Source of the DNA: VBDM01 sp049663805
GTDB lineage: Bacteria; Pseudomonadota; Gammaproteobacteria; Burkholderiales; SG8-39
Reading direction: 5' to 3'
Assembly (NCBI GenBank): GCA_049663805.1
Contig: JBATEB010000373.1
Coordinates: 1-10,483 of the forward strand
DNA: 10,483 nt
A program made the translations under genes and the position numbers. Within the stretch, counting starts at the first letter, position 1. The number at the start of each line of letters is the position of its first letter. The notes below the pieces were generated by a model. That model was not told where the DNA came from and did not search any database. It was given only the letters and a program-made list of their open reading frames with translations. Below, piece by piece: positions 1 through 6,469 of the stretch.

Positions 1-28
1 AAAAAAACACGCCCGGGAAACCGGGCGT
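1..28 (-). terminator. Intrinsic terminator of the SWIB gene
   Basis: Read on the minus strand, an 8-bp GC-rich perfect stem (positions 9-16 paired with 21-28, four-base loop 17-20) is followed by one G and then seven T residues (positions 7-1). This is the classic Rho-independent form, about 45 nt past the SWIB stop codon. A second, weaker 6-bp hairpin (46-51 with 58-63) lies between the stop codon and the terminator and has no T tract. Confidence 0.85.
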
Positions 29-72
29 TTTCGCTTGGAACGGGATCCGGGGTATCTCCCGGAGCGCGGCGA

Positions 73-336
73 TTACTTGAGGTGCTTGCTGACCAGCTTG
101 GTCATCTCGAACATCGAGACGCTCTTCTTGCCGCCGAACACAGTCTTGAGCGCATCGTCGGCGTTGATCATGCGGCGGTTCTTGCTGTCCTGCAGCTTGT
201 TCTTCTTGATGTAGTTCCAGAGCTTCTTGGTTACTTCGGTGCGCGGAATCGCCTTGGAGCCGACCACTTCCGCGAGCGCGGCGCTGGGGGTCATGGGCTT
301 CATGAACGCCGCGTTGGGTTTTCTCTTCTTGGCCAT
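73..336 (-). CDS. SWIB/MDM2 domain protein
   Basis: This 87-residue protein is almost entirely one SWIB domain (about residues 12-87) after a short basic tail starting MAKKRKPN. Recognisable segments are the tryptophan-containing helix around KKLWNYIKKNKLQD, the RRMINADD stretch, and a C-terminal FEMTKLVSKHLK helix. SWIB domains were named from eukaryotic SWI/SNF-complex subunits; small stand-alone bacterial copies occur in chlamydiae and many proteobacteria, where their role is unsettled. A link to DNA or nucleoid function is inferred from the basic composition and homology. The ATG is supported by an AGGAGA ribosome binding site (345-350 on the plus strand) 8 nt upstream. The gene is alone on its strand, ends in a strong terminator and diverges from the transporter gene. 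Family identification is firm; function is not. Confidence 0.93.
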   Translation of the reverse strand: MAKKRKPNAAFMKPMTPSAALAEVVGSKAIPRTEVTKKLWNYIKKNKLQDSKNRRMINADDALKTVFGGKKSVSMFEMTKLVSKHLK

Positions 337-396
337 CGTGTGTTTCTCCTCTCTGCTGTTCGGGTACGGGCTGGTGGTTTGAGTGTCGCCGCACGT

Positions 397-425
397 ACGG
401 TACGGGCAACGCGAGAGTGCGTCAA
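397..425 (-). promoter_or_regulatory. Possible promoter of the SWIB gene
   Basis: On the minus strand, TTGACG (plus positions 420-425) lies 17 nt from TACCGT (plus 397-402). The -35 matches the sigma-70 consensus at 5 of 6 positions; the -10 is poor, at 3 of 6. The leader would be about 55 nt. A small palindrome, CGTACGGTACG (394-404), overlaps the -10. This is a pattern match only. Confidence 0.25.
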
Positions 426-502
426 TCAGAGGGAAAAGTCAACCACCTGCAATGGGATTTTCCGCCTTGCGCAGAGGGGAACGGCGGCGGCCGGGGGCTC
501 GC

Positions 503-513
503 TCCGCTATAAT
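503..513 (+). promoter_or_regulatory. Likely -10 box for the MFS/esterase pair
   Basis: A perfect TATAAT (508-513) sits in TCCGCTATAAT about 50 nt upstream of the transporter start. No good -35 is seen at 16-18 nt spacing. A nearly identical 11-mer, TCCGCTAGAAT, lies just before the gene at 10035, which suggests a preferred -10 context in this genome. Confidence 0.45.
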
Positions 514-564
514 CCGCGAACCTTCTCCGGCTGACGATCTCGTCAGAAGGGCAGGCCAGCCGCC

Positions 565-1743
565 GTGGACACCGCGAAGAAAAACATAGCCGCCCTCGCC
601 ACCTGCCAGGCGCTGTTGTTCACCAACAATGCCACCGCGATCGCGTTGAACGGCCTGGCCGGATACGCGCTGGCGTCCAACAAGGCCCTGGCGACGCTTC
701 CGGTCACCGCCTGGGTGCTCGGCGGAGCGCTCTCCACCCTTCCGGCGTCGCTCCTCATGAAGCGCATCGGACGGCGCGCCGGCTTTACCGTCGGAGCGGC
801 GATGGGGATGGTCGGCGCGGCGATCTGCTCCCTCGCCCTCGCCCTGGCGAATTTCTGGCTTTTCTGCCTCGGCACCATGGTGTTCGGCGTCTACAACGCC
901 GTCGCCCAGTACTACCGCTTCGCCGCCGCCGACGCCGTCGGCGCCGATTTCAAGGCGAAAGCGATTTCGCTGGTGCTCGCCGGAGGACTGGTGGGCGGCA
1001 TCGTCGGCCCCGAGGTCAGCAAGCACACGGTCGGTTTGTTCGCGACCCCCTACCTCGGCGCCTATCTGTCCCTGATCGGCTTTCTCGTGCTGGTGATGCT
1101 GGTCATCCAGCGGCTCGACATCCCGCTTCCGTCCGAGGCCGAACACAGGGACCCGGGCCGCCCGCTCGCGCGCATCATGGCGCAGCCGGTGTTCATCGTT
1201 GCGGTGCTCGGCGCGGCGATGGGCTACGGCGTGATGAACCTGCTGATGACCGCGACCCCGCTCGCGATGGGCCTGTGCGGGCATCCCTATACGGCGGCGG
1301 CGACGGTGATCAGCTGGCACGTCATCGGCATGTTCGGGCCGTCGTTTTTCACCGGCTCGCTGATCAGGCGTTTCGGCGTGCTGCAGGTCATGGCCGCGGG
1401 AGGGCTGCTTCTCTATGGCGTGGTGGCGATCGCGCTCTCGGGCATCAGCGTTCCGCACTTCTGGTTCGCGCTGGTCCTGCTCGGCATCGGCTGGAATTTC
1501 CTGTACATCGGCGGCACCACCCTGATCGCCGAGGCGTGCACTCCCGCGGAGCGCGCGAAAACCCAGGGCGCCAACGACCTGCTCATCTTCGTCATGATGG
1601 CGACCTCCTCGTTCAGCTCGGGGCTGCTGCTGGAAAAAAGCGGCTGGCAGACGCTCAACTACCTCGCGCTGCCTTTCATCACGGCGGCGATCGGCGGCGT
1701 GCTGTGGCTGCTCTCGCGGCGCCGGGCCGCGGTCCCTGCCTAG
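565..1743 (+). CDS. MFS transporter
   Basis: A 392-residue integral inner-membrane protein of the major facilitator superfamily, of the usual length for a 12-helix member. Hydrophobic segments run through the protein with a central polar loop at about residues 183-205 (RLDIPLPSEAEHRDPGRP) dividing two six-helix halves. Between helices 2 and 3 is the MFS motif-A-like loop MKRIGRRAGF (65-74), with a matching SLIRRFG loop (265-271) in the second half. The substrate cannot be told from sequence; a proton-coupled exporter of small molecules is the default inference. The start is a GTG, with AGAAGG at 545-550 as a rather distant ribosome binding site. The esterase gene begins 3 nt after the stop, so the two are probably co-translated; the transporter may handle a substrate or product of that hydrolase. 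Confidence 0.92.
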   Translation: MDTAKKNIAALATCQALLFTNNATAIALNGLAGYALASNKALATLPVTAWVLGGALSTLPASLLMKRIGRRAGFTVGAAMGMVGAAICSLALALANFWLFCLGTMVFGVYNAVAQYYRFAAADAVGADFKAKAISLVLAGGLVGGIVGPEVSKHTVGLFATPYLGAYLSLIGFLVLVMLVIQRLDIPLPSEAEHRDPGRPLARIMAQPVFIVAVLGAAMGYGVMNLLMTATPLAMGLCGHPYTAAATVISWHVIGMFGPSFFTGSLIRRFGVLQVMAAGGLLLYGVVAIALSGISVPHFWFALVLLGIGWNFLYIGGTTLIAEACTPAERAKTQGANDLLIFVMMATSSFSSGLLLEKSGWQTLNYLALPFITAAIGGVLWLLSRRRAAVPA

Positions 1744-1746
1744 GCC

Positions 1747-2718
1747 GTGGACGAAGACCGCGCGCAGCTCGATCCCCAGGCGCGCGCCCTCATCGAACGT
1801 GCGGCCGCCGCGGGCGCGCCGCCGCTCGATGAGCTCGGCGCGCCCGAAGCGCGGCGGGCGTACCGCGAATCGCGCGCGGCGCTCGCCGCCGCGCCCCTGC
1901 CCCTCGAGGAGATCCGCGAGCTCTCGATTCCCGGACCTGCGGCGCCCCTGCGCGCACGCCTGTACCGCCCGCACGCCGCGGCGACGCCGCTCCCGGGAAT
2001 GGCGTATTTCCACGGCGGCGGCTTCGTCTACGGCGACCTCGACACCCACGACGGCGTCTGCCGCGGCATCGCGCACAGCGCATCCTGCGCGGTCGTATCG
2101 GTGGATTACCGGCTGGCACCCGAACACCGGTTTCCCGCGGCGGTCGAGGACGCGGTGGCCGCGACACGGTGGATATCGGCGAACGCCTCCGCGCTGGGGA
2201 TGGATGCGGAGCGTCTGGTCGTCGCCGGCGACAGCGCCGGCGGGAATCTCGCCGCGGTGGTGGCGCTCGCCGCGCGCGAGGCAGGCGGTCCGAAAATCGC
2301 CATGCAGGTGCTCGTCTACCCGGTCACGGATTTCGCCGCGGAAAGCGAATCGGTGGCGCGCTTCGGCGAAGGCTATCTGCTCACGCGCGCGAGCCTGCGC
2401 TGGGTCAAGCGCACCTACCTGCGCGACGACCGCGACGCGCAGGACTGGCGCGCCTCCCCCTTGAGGTCGCGCGATTTCTCGGGACTGCCCCCCGCCTACG
2501 TCATCACCGCGGGGTTCGATCCCCTGCGCGACGAGGGCAGGGCGTACGCCGAGCGGCTGATGCAGGCCGGCACCCCGGCGACGCTGGAATGCTTCGAAGG
2601 CCAGGTGCACGGTTTCCTGGTGATGGGCGGGGCGATCGCCGCGGCGGGCCATGCGATCCAGCGCATCGGACAGATGCTGAGGATGCGCTTCGGCACCCAG
2701 CCCCGCGTGCGGCCGTGA
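1747..2718 (+). CDS. Alpha/beta hydrolase, family IV (HSL-type) esterase
   Basis: A 323-residue carboxylesterase/lipase-like enzyme of the hormone-sensitive-lipase family. It has the oxyanion-hole HGGG (residues 89-92), a downstream YRLAPEHRFPAA block (from 121), the nucleophile elbow GDSAGGN (161-167, Ser163), the acid in FDPLRDEG (Asp258) and the histidine in VHGF (His288). The catalytic triad is therefore complete. The first ~60 residues form the cap region typical of the family. There is no signal peptide, so it should be cytoplasmic. Such enzymes hydrolyse esters of short to medium acyl chains; the natural substrate is unknown. The GTG start lies 3 nt after the transporter stop with no evident Shine-Dalgarno sequence, consistent with translational coupling. 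Confidence 0.93.
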   Translation: MDEDRAQLDPQARALIERAAAAGAPPLDELGAPEARRAYRESRAALAAAPLPLEEIRELSIPGPAAPLRARLYRPHAAATPLPGMAYFHGGGFVYGDLDTHDGVCRGIAHSASCAVVSVDYRLAPEHRFPAAVEDAVAATRWISANASALGMDAERLVVAGDSAGGNLAAVVALAAREAGGPKIAMQVLVYPVTDFAAESESVARFGEGYLLTRASLRWVKRTYLRDDRDAQDWRASPLRSRDFSGLPPAYVITAGFDPLRDEGRAYAERLMQAGTPATLECFEGQVHGFLVMGGAIAAAGHAIQRIGQMLRMRFGTQPRVRP

Positions 2719-2787
2719 GGCGTAAGCGCCGCAATCGCCGCTGACAGGACCGTGTAGCATTGCGCTACTGAGCTTCGCAGGGGAGAT

Positions 2788-3432
2788 ATGGCGATCAAAG
2801 CGGGCATCAAGCCGGGTCCCAAGGACGTACTGATCGTCGTCGACGTGCAAAACGACTTCTGTCCGGGCGGGCGGCTCGCGGTGCAGAAAGGCGACGAGGT
2901 CGTGCCGCCGGTCAACGCACTCGCCCGGCGCTTCGAGAACGTCGTCCTGACCCAGGACTGGCATCCCTCCGGGCACCATTCGTTTGCGACTTCACACCCG
3001 GGGCGGAAGCCTTTCGACTCGATTCGGCTCGCCTACGGAGAGCAGATCCTCTGGCCCGACCACTGCGTCCAGGGAAGCGACGGCGCGGCCCTGCACAAGG
3101 ATCTCGCGGTTCCGCACGCCCAGCTCGTCATTCGCAAGGGTTTCCACAAGGAAGTGGACAGCTACTCGGCTTTTCTCGAGGCGGACCGCAAGACCCGCAC
3201 GGGACTGGAAGGCTATCTCGACGAGCGGGGGATAACGCGCGTGTTCGTGTGCGGTCTCGCCACCGATTTCTGCGTGGCGTGGACCGCGCTGGACGCGCGC
3301 CGGCTCAAGTTCGACGCGACGCTGATCGAAGACGCCTGCCGCGCGATCGACACCCAGGGCTCGCTCGCCGCGGTCTGGGAGAGGATGACCAAGGCGGGTG
3401 TGCGGCGCATCCAGTCGGGCGAGATCGCGTGA
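2788..3432 (+). CDS. pncA: Nicotinamidase/pyrazinamidase
   Basis: A 214-residue isochorismatase-fold amidase that converts nicotinamide to nicotinate and ammonia in the NAD salvage (Preiss-Handler) route. The catalytic Asp-Lys-Cys triad is visible as Asp19 (in VVDVQNDF), Lys117 (in VIRKGFHKEVDSYSAF) and Cys162 (in GLATDFCV). Metal ligands correspond to Asp57 and His59 (TQDWHP), His63 and His92 (WPDHC). Length and motif order are as in known PncA proteins; there is a slightly long N-terminus. The ATG follows AGGGGAGA (2779-2786), close but usable. The 69-nt gap after the esterase holds a small hairpin (2754-2758 with 2764-2768) but no clear promoter, so it may be read through from the esterase or have its own weak promoter. 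Pyrazinamide hydrolysis is a side activity of the family. Confidence 0.95.
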   Translation: MAIKAGIKPGPKDVLIVVDVQNDFCPGGRLAVQKGDEVVPPVNALARRFENVVLTQDWHPSGHHSFATSHPGRKPFDSIRLAYGEQILWPDHCVQGSDGAALHKDLAVPHAQLVIRKGFHKEVDSYSAFLEADRKTRTGLEGYLDERGITRVFVCGLATDFCVAWTALDARRLKFDATLIEDACRAIDTQGSLAAVWERMTKAGVRRIQSGEIA

Positions 3433-3490
3433 CCCGGTGGCGGGCGGAGTGAAGATCCGGGGACCGGCAGCGTGAGGACGCGAGTGCTCC

Positions 3491-3520
3491 TTCGGGCGCA
3501 GACGCCCGGGCATCCCGGGC
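3491..3520 (+). promoter_or_regulatory. Two mutually exclusive hairpins before the spermidine-synthase-like gene
   Basis: In the 107-nt gap after pncA, one stem pairs 3493-3498 with 3503-3508 (4-nt loop, extendable by two G-U pairs). A second pairs 3504-3510 with 3514-3520 (7 GC pairs, 3-nt loop). They share 3504-3508 and cannot form together. The second ends 19 nt before the ATG, which has no visible Shine-Dalgarno sequence. There is no T tract, so neither is an ordinary terminator. GC-rich DNA yields such pairs by chance fairly often; a regulatory role is speculation. Confidence 0.2.
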
Positions 3521-3539
3521 TCGCCGCGGCGACGCGAAA

Positions 3540-4316
3540 ATGAAGCGCCTGCGCGACCTGCTCGGCGGCACCTCCAGGGCGATCGAAATCGTCGAGGAGA
3601 ACGGCGTGCGCGTGCTGCAGATCGGCGGCAGCGCCATCCAGAGCGCGATGCGCCTGGACGCGCCGGACGCGATCGAGCTCGACTACGTGCGCGCGATGAT
3701 GGCCTTCCTGCTGTTCTGCCCCAAGCCGCGCGAGGTGCTCATGGTGGGCCTGGGCGGGGGGTCGATGGCGCGCTTTATCCACCAGCGCATGCCCGGGACG
3801 CGCGTGACGGTGGCGGAAATCGATCCCGGCGTCGTGACGGCGGCGCGCAAGTACTTCCGCCTTCCCGAGGAGGACGAGCGGCTCGAGATCGTGGTCGGGG
3901 ACGGCGCCGATATCGTTCCCTCGCGGCCGGCGAGCTGCGACGTGCTGCTCGTCGACGGCTTCGTCAACGGCAAGGCGGCCGACGCGCTGTGCACGCAATC
4001 CTTCTACGATGCCGCCTTCGCGGCGTTGCGCGGGGCCGGAGTGATGGCGGTCAATTTCATGAGCGACGACAGGCGCATCGAACGGCACCTGGAGCGCATC
4101 GCGGCGAGCTTCGGCCGCCGGGCGACGCTGCTGCTCTCCGAGGAAAAGGACAACCTCATCGCATTCGCGCTCAGCGGAGGCCCGCCGCGCATCGCCTGGT
4201 CGGCGCTCAGGGCGCGCGCCCGCGCGGCGAAGACGCTCTTCGGCCTGCCGCTGGAAGAATGCCTCGCACCCCTCAAGAAACGCAACCGGCACACGCCGCG
4301 TTTCCTGACCTTGTGA
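3540..4316 (+). CDS. Spermidine synthase-like (polyamine aminopropyltransferase family) protein
   Basis: A 258-residue protein with the Rossmann-type core of the spermidine synthase family. Signals are the N-terminal strand region with QSAMRLD (34-40) and Tyr49 before the core, the nucleotide-binding loop MVGLGGGS (68-75), the acidic ribose-binding AEIDP (92-96), VGDGADIV (119-126) and LLVDGF (136-141). True spermidine synthases carry DSxDP at this last site; here the first Asp (Asp139) is kept but the second is absent, and the protein is shorter than SpeE (about 290 residues). It may therefore act on another substrate or methyl donor, or lack aminopropyl transfer. The start is fixed by the lack of any in-frame start codon between a TGA at 3450 and this ATG. 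No speD (SAM decarboxylase) gene is nearby. Confidence 0.82.
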   Translation: MKRLRDLLGGTSRAIEIVEENGVRVLQIGGSAIQSAMRLDAPDAIELDYVRAMMAFLLFCPKPREVLMVGLGGGSMARFIHQRMPGTRVTVAEIDPGVVTAARKYFRLPEEDERLEIVVGDGADIVPSRPASCDVLLVDGFVNGKAADALCTQSFYDAAFAALRGAGVMAVNFMSDDRRIERHLERIAASFGRRATLLLSEEKDNLIAFALSGGPPRIAWSALRARARAAKTLFGLPLEECLAPLKKRNRHTPRFLTL

Positions 4317-4322
4317 GAACAT

Positions 4323-4370
4323 AGGCCCGAAACCGGGGAGGCCCGAAACCGGGGAGGCCCGAAACCGGGG
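4323..4370 (+). repeat. Three exact 16-bp tandem repeats
   Basis: AGGCCCGAAACCGGGG occurs three times head to tail with no mismatch (4323-4338, 4339-4354, 4355-4370). The last 9 bases of each unit (AAACCGGGG) are identical to the outer end of the adjoining inverted-repeat arm, and the third copy overlaps that arm. The array therefore looks like local amplification of one end of the palindromic element. It starts 6 nt after the stop codon of the upstream gene. The units are contiguous and have no spacers. Confidence 0.95.
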
Positions 4371-4427
4371 ACAGACCACGGTTTTCCACGCCGAGGGAAA
4401 CAGGAAACCGTGGTCTGTCCCCGGTTT
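4362..4427. repeat. 23-bp inverted repeat, REP/REPIN-like element
   Basis: Arms 4362-4384 and 4405-4427 are perfect reverse complements over 23 bp. They extend inward by two more pairs (4386-4387 with 4403-4404) past one bulged base at 4385, leaving a 15-nt loop (4388-4402). The arms carry the words GGGGACAGACCACGG and CCGTGGTCTGTCCCC. I recall GGTCTGTCCCC-type palindromes as dispersed repeats near Y1-transposase (RAYT) genes in beta- and gammaproteobacteria; that is recollection, not a search. No transposase is in this window. The element lies between two co-directional genes, 20 nt before the permease ATG. Its transcript would form a very stable hairpin followed by only four U, so it may act as a weak terminator or stabilise the upstream mRNA end. 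Confidence 0.85.
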
Positions 4428-4447
4428 TATTCGGAGCGAGGACTCGA

Positions 4448-5824
4448 ATGCAATCGGAAAATCCGGATCGGTCCGGTGCGGGTGGGCCGCGTCAGGTTCT
4501 TTCGCTGGGCGACGCGACCGCGATCATCGTCGGTCTGATCGTCGGCGCCGGAATCTTCGGGACACCCTCGATCGTCGCGGGGGCCGTGGGAAGCCCGATG
4601 CTCCTCGCGGCGGTATGGATCGCGGGCGGCATTTTCTCGGTGATCGGCGCGCTCTGCTACGCGGAGCTCGCCACGGCGTTCCCGTCGGCCGGCGGCGAAT
4701 ACCATTTCATCGGCCGCGCCTTCGGCAAGCCGCTCGCGTTTCTCTACGGCTGGGCGCGCATGACCGTGATCGTCGCGGGTTCGATCGCCGTGTTCGCCTA
4801 TCTGTTTGGCGACTACATGTCGCGCGTCGTGAGCCTCGGCGCGCATTCGTCGGCCCTCTGGGCCGGCCTGGTGGTCCTCGTCCTGACCGCGGTGAACACG
4901 CGCGGCATCCGGGAGGGCAAGGTCACGCAGAACGTCTTCACCTTTATCGAGTGCGGGGGGCTCGTGCTGATCGTGGTCGCGGGCCTGCTGCTCGCGCCCG
5001 AACCCGCGCCCGCCGCCCCCATCGCGGCCCCGGGGGGTGCGCCCTGGTACATGGGAGCGGGCATCGGCTCGGCGATGGTGTTCGTGCTCTTCACCTACGG
5101 CGGCTGGAACGACGCGGCCTACATCTCGGCGGAAGTGCGCGACCGCGAGCGCAACATGGCGCGCTCGCTGCTTCTCTCGATCGGTCTGGTGACCCTGCTC
5201 TACCTGCTGGTCAACCTTGCCTACATGAGGGGGCTCGGCTACGACGCGATGGCGCGCTCCGACGCGGTCGCGGCCGATCTGCTCAAGCGCGTCTGGGGAA
5301 CGGGCGGCGAAAAACTCATCTCGATCATGATCGCGATCGCCGCGCTCACCTCGGTCAACGGCTCGATGATCGTCGGCGCGCGCTCCAACTACGCGCTCGG
5401 CCGCGACTGGAAGATGTTCCGCTCCCTCGCGCGCTGGGACGAGGCGAGCGGCACCCCGCGCGCCGCGATGCTGGTCCAGGGCGCGCTCGCCTTGGCGCTG
5501 GTCGTTTTCGGCGCCGTCCAGGGGGCGGGGTTCAAGGGTCTGGTCGAGTATTCGCTTCCGGTGTTCTGGGGATTCTTCATGCTCACCGGAATCGCGCTGT
5601 TCGTCCTCCGGGCGAAGGAACCGCGCGCCGCGCGGCCCTTTCGCGTGCCGGGCTACCCGGTGGTTCCGGCGATCTTCGTGCTGGTGTGCGGCTACCTCCT
5701 CTATTCGAGCCTGATGTATCACCGTACCCACGCGCTCGTCGGCCTCGCCGTGCTCGCGGTGGGCGCGCTCGTGATGCTCATCGGAGGCCGGCGTCCGGAT
5801 CCGGATTCCGGCGCGAATTCCTGA
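4448..5824 (+). CDS. APC-family amino acid permease
   Basis: A 458-residue polytopic inner-membrane protein of the amino acid-polyamine-organocation superfamily, with a length and hydrophobicity consistent with 12 helices. The unwound helix-1 substrate motif GAGIFG is at 33-38. Helix 2 and its loop carry the family block YAELATAFPSAGGEY (71-85). Helix 6 and the following loop read TYGGWNDAAYISAEVRD (216-232), and the later loop RPFRVPGYPVVP (396-407) is typical of the LAT/APA branch. The substrate is probably a neutral or basic amino acid but is not determined. The ATG is preceded by GAGGA (4438-4442) at 5 nt spacing. The repeat hairpin sits directly upstream, so any promoter must lie in or before it. 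The lipoprotein methyltransferase gene follows after 8 nt. Confidence 0.94.
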   Translation: MQSENPDRSGAGGPRQVLSLGDATAIIVGLIVGAGIFGTPSIVAGAVGSPMLLAAVWIAGGIFSVIGALCYAELATAFPSAGGEYHFIGRAFGKPLAFLYGWARMTVIVAGSIAVFAYLFGDYMSRVVSLGAHSSALWAGLVVLVLTAVNTRGIREGKVTQNVFTFIECGGLVLIVVAGLLLAPEPAPAAPIAAPGGAPWYMGAGIGSAMVFVLFTYGGWNDAAYISAEVRDRERNMARSLLLSIGLVTLLYLLVNLAYMRGLGYDAMARSDAVAADLLKRVWGTGGEKLISIMIAIAALTSVNGSMIVGARSNYALGRDWKMFRSLARWDEASGTPRAAMLVQGALALALVVFGAVQGAGFKGLVEYSLPVFWGFFMLTGIALFVLRAKEPRAARPFRVPGYPVVPAIFVLVCGYLLYSSLMYHRTHALVGLAVLAVGALVMLIGGRRPDPDSGANS

Positions 5825-5832
5825 ACGCCGCG

Positions 5833-6402
5833 GTGATCTGCTCACGCATCGGGATCGCGGGCCTGGCCCTTCTCGCGGGCTGTGCCGCGCTCGAGCGGTT
5901 CGGCGATACCAGGATCACCGACGGCCCGGTTCCCGTCTTCGATGCCGAGGTTCCGTATTTCCCCAGCACCGACGAGGCGGTGCGGGGGATGCTCGAGCTC
6001 GCGGGCACGGGCCCGCGGGACGTCGTCTACGACCTCGGCTGCGGCGACGGGCGCATCGTCATCGCCGCGGCGAGGGATTTCGGCGCGCGCGGCGTGGGGG
6101 TCGAGATCGATCCCGCGCCGCTGCGCATGGCCCTCTACAACGCGCGCCGCGCCGGGGTCGAGGAGCGCGTGCGCTTCGAGCGCGGGGACCTGTTCGAGGC
6201 GGACATCGGGGAGGCGACGGTCGTGACCTTGTTCCTCTTCGAGAGCCTCAACCGGCGCCTGCTGCCGAAGCTGCTGCGCGAACTTCGCCCCGGCACGCGC
6301 ATCGTCGCCCACCGCTACGATTTCGGCGACGCCTGGCCGCCGGAGAAGACCGTGCAGGCGGGGGCGAGCACGCTGTATCTGTGGACGGTGCCGAAGCGCT
6401 GA
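5833..6402 (+). CDS. Predicted lipoprotein with class I SAM-dependent methyltransferase domain
   Basis: A 189-residue protein when started at GTG 5833. The N-terminus has one Arg, a hydrophobic stretch and a lipobox LAGC with Cys17, a short but regular lipoprotein signal; Ala at +2 would favour the outer membrane. After a linker come VPYFPSTDEAVRGMLELA (40-57), the SAM-binding loop DLGCGDG (67-73), acidic VEID (90-93), the RGDLF segment (117-121) and a C-terminal VAHRYDFGD (158-166). This resembles the small bacterial methyltransferases related to FAM173/ATPSCKMT lysine methyltransferases. The frame is open upstream through the permease, but upstream codons do not resemble a protein and the permease frame is clearly the real one there. 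The start is inferred; it has no clear ribosome binding site and is probably coupled to the permease stop. How a periplasmic enzyme would obtain SAM is unclear. Confidence 0.8.
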   Translation: MICSRIGIAGLALLAGCAALERFGDTRITDGPVPVFDAEVPYFPSTDEAVRGMLELAGTGPRDVVYDLGCGDGRIVIAAARDFGARGVGVEIDPAPLRMALYNARRAGVEERVRFERGDLFEADIGEATVVTLFLFESLNRRLLPKLLRELRPGTRIVAHRYDFGDAWPPEKTVQAGASTLYLWTVPKR

Positions 6403-6469
6403 ACTCGGGCGCGTCCTTCGCACCTTCGCCCTGCGATCGAGCAGGAGCCGACGCGGAATCGACCTGGGT

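Noticed and set aside
439..2979. An 846-codon open frame on the minus strand covering the MFS and esterase genes
   Set aside because: It lies antisense to two genes with intact family motifs. Its translation is Arg/His/Glu/Gly-rich low-complexity sequence with no recognisable domain, a normal by-product of GC-rich coding DNA.
4323..4370. Tandem repeats as a possible CRISPR array
   Set aside because: The units are 16 bp and directly adjacent with no spacers, and no cas genes are present.
4427..5845. A 472-codon minus-strand frame over the permease gene
   Set aside because: Its sequence is rich in Arg, His, Glu and Asp with no fold signature, and is antisense to a 12-helix permease.
4615..6402. 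A 595-codon frame suggesting a fusion ending in the methyltransferase domain
   Set aside because: Upstream of about 5821 it is an Arg-rich shadow of the permease, which has clear APC motifs in another frame. Only the part from about 5833 onward is protein-like.
6403..6469. A bidirectional terminator between the convergent methyltransferase and nitronate monooxygenase genes
   Set aside because: Only a 6-bp pairing (CTGAAC with GTTCAG) far apart can be drawn, with no T tract, so I do not call a terminator.
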